From positions 1 to 8,908 of the forward strand of contig CAYYQC010000037.1 in the NCBI GenBank assembly GCA_964473715.1: a stretch of DNA of 8,908 nt, in the 5' to 3' direction. The notes beneath the pieces were generated by a model, which saw only the letters and a list, made by a program, of their open reading frames with translations, did not search any database and was not told the DNA's origin. A program made the position numbers and the translations under genes. Positions within the stretch are counted from its first letter, which is position 1; every line of letters begins with the position of its first letter. Below are positions 5,598 to 8,908 of the stretch, one piece after another. Source of the DNA: 2-12-FULL-41-16 sp964473715 (GTDB lineage: Bacteria > Patescibacteriota > Patescibacteriia > Magasanikbacterales > UBA922).

Positions 5598-7597
5598 TGG
5601 ATATTGATCCTTTTGCGCCCGAAGCCCGGCGCAAAAAAATTCTTAAAGATTGGTTTTTGCCTAACCATTTTCGCACCGAATGGGTAGAGTCTTCAGTGCA
5701 TACTGCGCATGGCATCACGGGGGCAGCGTCAGCTTTAATTGCCAGTGGCACTTCACATGTGGGCAGTAGTTTGGAATGGCGACGATTGCGTTACGCAGGT
5801 CTAGCCATGATGGTTGTACTTGGAATTATTACCGTGCGTTTACTTTATGTGCAATTATGGTCTGGGTCAAAATATCGGGCATTGGCAGTAAATAATAGTG
5901 AAAATTTAATTTCTATTCCTGCAGAACGTGGATTGATACTAGATGCCAAAGGTCTTCAATTAGTGGAAAATGTACCAAGTTTTGCTTTGTATTTATCACC
6001 AACAGATTTGCCGAAAAAAGAACCAGAACGGAGTCAGGTATTAATTGAAGCCGCACGTTTATCTGAAATAAGTATTGATGAGGTTGGTGCGATGGTGAAT
6101 GAATATAAAGCCTTTCAACAAGATGCGATTACCCTTCGTGAAGATATTCCGTATGATAGCGCGCTTAGTTTGGAAGTGGCTAGTGCTAATTTGCCAGGCA
6201 TAAATATTGGACAGGGAAGTAAGCGTTTGTATGGTGTAAATAAACAGAATACGCAAATTTTTACCACGAGTACAAGTTGGTCTATGGCCCATGTGTTGGG
6301 CTATGTAGGAAAAATGAATCCTGAAGAATTAAAAAAATTATATACCAGTGGATATTTACCTACCGATACGATTGGTAAAAGTGGTTTAGAAAAATGGTAT
6401 GAAAGCACACTTCGCGGTGAGCCTGGTAAACGCCGCTTACAAGTAAATGCGGGGGGCATTGATCAATCGGTGATTGCAGAAACTGCGCCAGTGCCTGGCA
6501 GCCATTTGCAACTTAATATTGACTTGGAATTGCAGCAAGAATTAGAGCGAGTAATGCGTAATATTTTATTACAAAAAAATAAAACTCGCGCCGCTGGGGT
6601 AGCGATTAATCCGCAAAATGGCGCAGTTCTTGCGCTGGTAAGTTTGCCTGGTTTTAACAATAATGATTTTTCCGGAGGAATTAGCAGTACTACTTATCGA
6701 GGTTATTTGGAAAATCCAGATAATCCTTTATTTAATCGAGCCATTGGTGGTACGTATCCTTCTGGTTCAAATCTAAAACCCGCGATTGCGGCCGCTGCAT
6801 TGGAAGAAGGGGTGATTGATGAGAATACTTCTTTTTTAAGTAATGGTGGACTTCGTGTTGGTCCATGGTTTTTTCCAGATTGGAAAGCAGGTGGACATGG
6901 TCAAACCGATGTGGCTTGGTCAATTGCGTGGTCTGTAAATACTTTTTATTATTATATCGGTGGTGGTTTTGGTAATTTTCATGGACTAGGTGTAGAAAGA
7001 ATTACTGCGTATTTACGACGTTTTGGTTTTGGTACTGAATTAGGTATTGATCTGCCTGGTGAACAGAGTGGTTTTGTGCCTTCACGCGCATGGAAAGAGC
7101 AGGTAAAAAAAGAACCCTGGTATATTGGTGATACTTACAATCTTTCTATTGGTCAAGGCGATTTTCTTACCACTCCGCTGCAAATTGCCAGTATGACGGC
7201 CATTATTAGTAATGGAGGAACTATTTATAAACCACAAGTTGTAGATGCCACTATAAATCCGGTGACTAATGAAAAAACAGATATTGAGCCAGTGGTACTT
7301 AGATCTAAGATTCTCTCTGCTCGCACCATTGCGGCCGTACAAAAGGGGATGCGTGATTGTGTAGAAATTGGGTCTTGTCGTCAGCTGAAAAAATTAGATA
7401 TTCGGGCAGGGGGAAAAACTGGTACTGCCCAGTGGAACGCTACCAAGGAAAATCATGCTTGGTTTACTTCGTATGCCCCAGCCGAAAAGCCAACCATTGC
7501 CCTTACCATCCTGGTAGAAGAAGGGGTTGAAGGTAGTACAATTTCCGAGCCAATGGCCTATGAATTCTATAAATGGTGGAAAGTAAACCGAATGTAG
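5594..7597 (+). CDS. mrdA: Penicillin-binding protein 2, peptidoglycan transpeptidase
   Basis: PBP2 is a class B penicillin-binding protein that cross-links side-wall peptidoglycan with RodA and MreC. The 667-residue product has one transmembrane helix (about 66-86). A dimerisation/pedestal domain follows, beginning ERGLILDAKG (111-120) and including IGKSGLE (260-266) and LRGEPG. The C-terminal transpeptidase domain has all three catalytic motifs: S392-N-L-K395 in YPSGSNLKP, S447-V-N449 in AWSVNTFYY, and K608-T-G610 in GGKTGTAQW. Two oddities stand out. About 65 residues precede the membrane helix, where 15-25 are common in PBP2, and part of this (36-59) is rich in Gly, Ala, Ser and Thr. Also, RGxILDRxG has Ala in place of the second Arg. 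The first ATG overlaps the mreD stop (ATGA); a second ATG at 5597 is equally possible and drops one residue. PBP3/FtsI is less likely given the mreBCD context. RodA is not encoded nearby. Confidence 0.94.
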   Translation: MMDIDPFAPEARRKKILKDWFLPNHFRTEWVESSVHTAHGITGAASALIASGTSHVGSSLEWRRLRYAGLAMMVVLGIITVRLLYVQLWSGSKYRALAVNNSENLISIPAERGLILDAKGLQLVENVPSFALYLSPTDLPKKEPERSQVLIEAARLSEISIDEVGAMVNEYKAFQQDAITLREDIPYDSALSLEVASANLPGINIGQGSKRLYGVNKQNTQIFTTSTSWSMAHVLGYVGKMNPEELKKLYTSGYLPTDTIGKSGLEKWYESTLRGEPGKRRLQVNAGGIDQSVIAETAPVPGSHLQLNIDLELQQELERVMRNILLQKNKTRAAGVAINPQNGAVLALVSLPGFNNNDFSGGISSTTYRGYLENPDNPLFNRAIGGTYPSGSNLKPAIAAAALEEGVIDENTSFLSNGGLRVGPWFFPDWKAGGHGQTDVAWSIAWSVNTFYYYIGGGFGNFHGLGVERITAYLRRFGFGTELGIDLPGEQSGFVPSRAWKEQVKKEPWYIGDTYNLSIGQGDFLTTPLQIASMTAIISNGGTIYKPQVVDATINPVTNEKTDIEPVVLRSKILSARTIAAVQKGMRDCVEIGSCRQLKKLDIRAGGKTGTAQWNATKENHAWFTSYAPAEKPTIALTILVEEGVEGSTISEPMAYEFYKWWKVNRM

Positions 7598-7599
7598 AA

Positions 7600-7619
7600 A
7601 AGCCTTGCGTTTTTGGCTT
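7600..7619. terminator. Weak hairpin between mrdA and greA
   Basis: AAGCC (7600-7604) and GGCTT (7615-7619) form a 5-base stem with a 10-base loop, just after the mrdA stop. On the + strand it is followed by ATTTTGG, a poor U-tract; on the - strand by TTTTC. The stem is short, so at most it is a leaky terminator. It marks the only clear break between the cluster ending in mrdA and greA-lysS, and it overlaps the possible greA -35 box. Confidence 0.25.
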
Positions 7620-7633
7620 ATTTTGGCTACTAT
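7605..7633 (+). promoter_or_regulatory. Probable promoter for greA-lysS
   Basis: TTGCGT (7605-7610) and TACTAT (7628-7633) are separated by exactly 17 bases. The -35 matches at its three key bases (TTG), and the -10 matches four of six including TA at its start and T at its end. Transcription would start near 7640, only about three bases before the greA ATG at 7643, giving a nearly leaderless mRNA. The 45-base gap is too small for much else. Confidence 0.45.
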
Positions 7634-7642
7634 TAGGTCAAT

Positions 7643-8107
7643 ATGATCCCTACCCAATATCTCTCAGCCGAAAAACTGGACGAGCTTAAAACCGAGCTGG
7701 TTTTTTTAAAAACCAATAAAATGCCCAAGACTGCCGAAAGAATCGACGAAGCCCGCCAAATGGGGGATTTATCCGAAAATGCCGAGTATCACGCTGCTCG
7801 TGAAGAATTGGCTTGGGCCCAAAGTCGGGTAAAAGAACTAGAACAAATTATTGATAATGCTAGTATTGTCAAAAGTGGGGGAAGCCAATCCGGAACAGTG
7901 CAAATGGGGAGTGTTATTACAGTAAAGGTAAATGATAAAGAAAAAGAATATACCATTGTCGGTGCCCAAGAATCCAATCCAGCGGCCGGAAAAATTTCCA
8001 ATGATTCACCTTTGGCACAAGCCTTTTGGGGAAAGTCAAAGGGAGATACGGTTGAATTTCAAGCTCCAATGGGAAAAGTTTTATACCAAATTTTAGCAAT
8101 TAATTAA
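7643..8107 (+). CDS. greA: Transcription elongation factor GreA
   Basis: GreA enters the secondary channel of stalled, backtracked RNA polymerase and stimulates cleavage of the RNA 3' end so that elongation resumes. The 154-residue length is typical. The N-terminal coiled-coil hairpin (about 8-77) carries at its tip GDLSENAEYHAARE (41-54). D42 and E45 correspond to the two acidic residues of E. coli GreA (D41, E44) that position the catalytic Mg2+. The C-terminal FKBP-like domain (about 82-154) includes GSVITVKVN, YTIVGAQE and NDSPLAQAFWGKSKGDTVEF. It is GreA rather than an anti-cleavage Gfh factor because the tip acids are intact. ATG at 7643 aligns with the family N-terminus; only a weak AGG (7635-7637) precedes it. 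It is followed one base after its stop by lysS, a greA-lysS pairing seen in many bacteria. Confidence 0.96.
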   Translation: MIPTQYLSAEKLDELKTELVFLKTNKMPKTAERIDEARQMGDLSENAEYHAAREELAWAQSRVKELEQIIDNASIVKSGGSQSGTVQMGSVITVKVNDKEKEYTIVGAQESNPAAGKISNDSPLAQAFWGKSKGDTVEFQAPMGKVLYQILAIN

Positions 8108-8108
8108 T

Positions 8109-8908
8109 ATGGCTCAAGAAATTGATATTAATGATGAATTTTCTGTTCGCCTCGCCAAATTACGCGAACTTGAGGCCGCTGGTCGGCCTGGTTATCCAGC
8201 CCGTGCTGGTCGGGTTCATACGCTCAAAGATGCGCTCGCTTTAGAAGTTGGTCAAGAAGCCATTGTGGCGGCCCGCATTATTACCAAACGTGACATGGGT
8301 AAACTCATGTTTTGTCATTTACAAGATGAATCAGCTCGCATTCAAATTGCTTTTAAAAAAGATGAATTACCAGAAGAGGATTATACTTTATTTGCTAAAA
8401 AAATTGATGTAGGTGATATCGTGCGTATTCGCGGTGAACGGTTTGTTACACACAAGGGTGAAGAATCAATTTTGGTGCGCGAGTGGACTTTGTTGTCTAA
8501 ATCATTATTACCAATGCCGGAAAAATTTCATGGCTTGGCTGATACCGAAACTCGTTACCGTCAACGTTATTTAGATTTGCTCGCCAATCCAGAATCCATG
8601 CGCATTGCGCAAATGCGTTCCAATGTCGTGCGCGCACTTCGAACGTATTTTGATGCCCGTGGATTTTACGAAGTAGAAACACCAGTGTTACAAACCTTGT
8701 ATGGTGGTGCTTTGGCTAAACCGTTTGCTACCCATCACAATGCTTTGGACATTCCATTGTATTTACGTATTGCCCCTGAATTATATTTGAAGCGGTTAAT
8801 TGTGGGTGGTTTTGAAAAAGTATACGAAATTGCTAAGTGTTTCCGCAATGAAGGGATTGATCATAATCATAATCCTGAATTTACGCAGATTGAATTTTAT
8901 TGGGCGTA
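8109..8908 (+). CDS. lysS: Lysyl-tRNA synthetase, class II, 3'-truncated
   Basis: LysRS charges tRNA-Lys in the cytoplasm. The window holds the first 266 codons, roughly half of the usual 490-500 residues; the frame stays open to the last base. The start reads MAQEIDINDEFSVRLAKL. An OB-fold anticodon-binding domain follows (about 50-130, including RIITKRDMGKLMFCHLQDES), then the linker KFHGLADTETRYRQRYLDL, which is diagnostic of LysRS. Class II motif 1 contains GFYEVETPVLQ with Pro192. The sequence THHNALDIPLYLRIAPELYL and motif 2 with R246-N-E-G and HNPEFTQIEFYW identify lysine specificity. Motif 3 lies beyond the window. The ATG is one base after the greA stop with no Shine-Dalgarno site, so expression is probably from the greA promoter by coupled translation. 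Nothing suggests a pseudogene; truncation is due to the window edge. Confidence 0.95.
   Translation, partial: MAQEIDINDEFSVRLAKLRELEAAGRPGYPARAGRVHTLKDALALEVGQEAIVAARIITKRDMGKLMFCHLQDESARIQIAFKKDELPEEDYTLFAKKIDVGDIVRIRGERFVTHKGEESILVREWTLLSKSLLPMPEKFHGLADTETRYRQRYLDLLANPESMRIAQMRSNVVRALRTYFDARGFYEVETPVLQTLYGGALAKPFATHHNALDIPLYLRIAPELYLKRLIVGGFEKVYEIAKCFRNEGIDHNHNPEFTQIEFYWA

Noticed and set aside
1..8908. CRISPR array, insertion sequence, prophage, toxin-antitoxin or defence genes
   Set aside because: I found no regularly spaced repeats, terminal inverted repeats, transposase motifs or phage-like genes; all space is taken up by core genes and two short gaps.
1..8908. tRNA or rRNA genes
   Set aside because: Gaps are 67 and 45 bases or smaller, too short for a tRNA, and I saw no cloverleaf-like sequence inside them.

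Overview
The window is a gene-dense stretch with every supportable gene on the + strand: nine genes, seven complete and one cut at each end. Standard bacterial code fits: mreB and the mreD-like gene end in TGA exactly where the next gene begins, and no gene needs TGA read as an amino acid. Several traits point to a member of the Candidate Phyla Radiation (Patescibacteria), probably of the Parcubacteria/ABY1 kind: the prolyl-tRNA synthetase is short and has no editing insertion, a UvrD-type helicase is fused to a RecB/AddB-like Fe-S nuclease, a one-domain DUF721/DciA-like protein and a small four-helix membrane protein sit before proS, genes are 1-7 bases apart or overlapping, and Shine-Dalgarno sequences are mostly missing. 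This placement is an inference from family features, not from a search.

Layout. Bases 1-1206 hold the 3' part of a helicase-nuclease gene. A 67-base gap follows, with overlapping short palindromes, possible promoter elements and a strong but distant Shine-Dalgarno sequence. Next comes a tightly packed cluster: a DUF721/DciA-like gene (1274-1570), a membrane protein (1576-1995), proS (2003-3250), mreB (3243-4292), mreC (4298-5053), an mreD-like gene (5055-5597) and mrdA/PBP2 (5594-7597). A second gap of 45 bases carries a small hairpin and a promoter-like pair. It is followed by greA (7643-8107) and, one base later, lysS (8109 to the window end, truncated). No other gap exceeds 70 bases.

How the genes work together. 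mreB, mreC, mreD and mrdA encode most of the rod (elongasome) machinery for side-wall peptidoglycan synthesis: an actin-like filament, a periplasmic scaffold, a membrane partner and a transpeptidase. The usual glycosyltransferase partner RodA is not in the window. Around this module are information-processing genes: DNA repair (helicase-nuclease), probable replicative helicase loading (DUF721/DciA), translation (proS, lysS) and transcript-cleavage rescue of RNA polymerase (greA). I see no tRNA, rRNA, CRISPR array, insertion sequence or phage gene. The window reads as a core-genome segment of an unusual lineage rather than a mobile or defence island. The most notable points are the departures from family norms (MreB phosphate-2 loop, missing ProRS editing domain, PBP2 N-terminal extension) and the shared AT-rich, non-Shine-Dalgarno start context.
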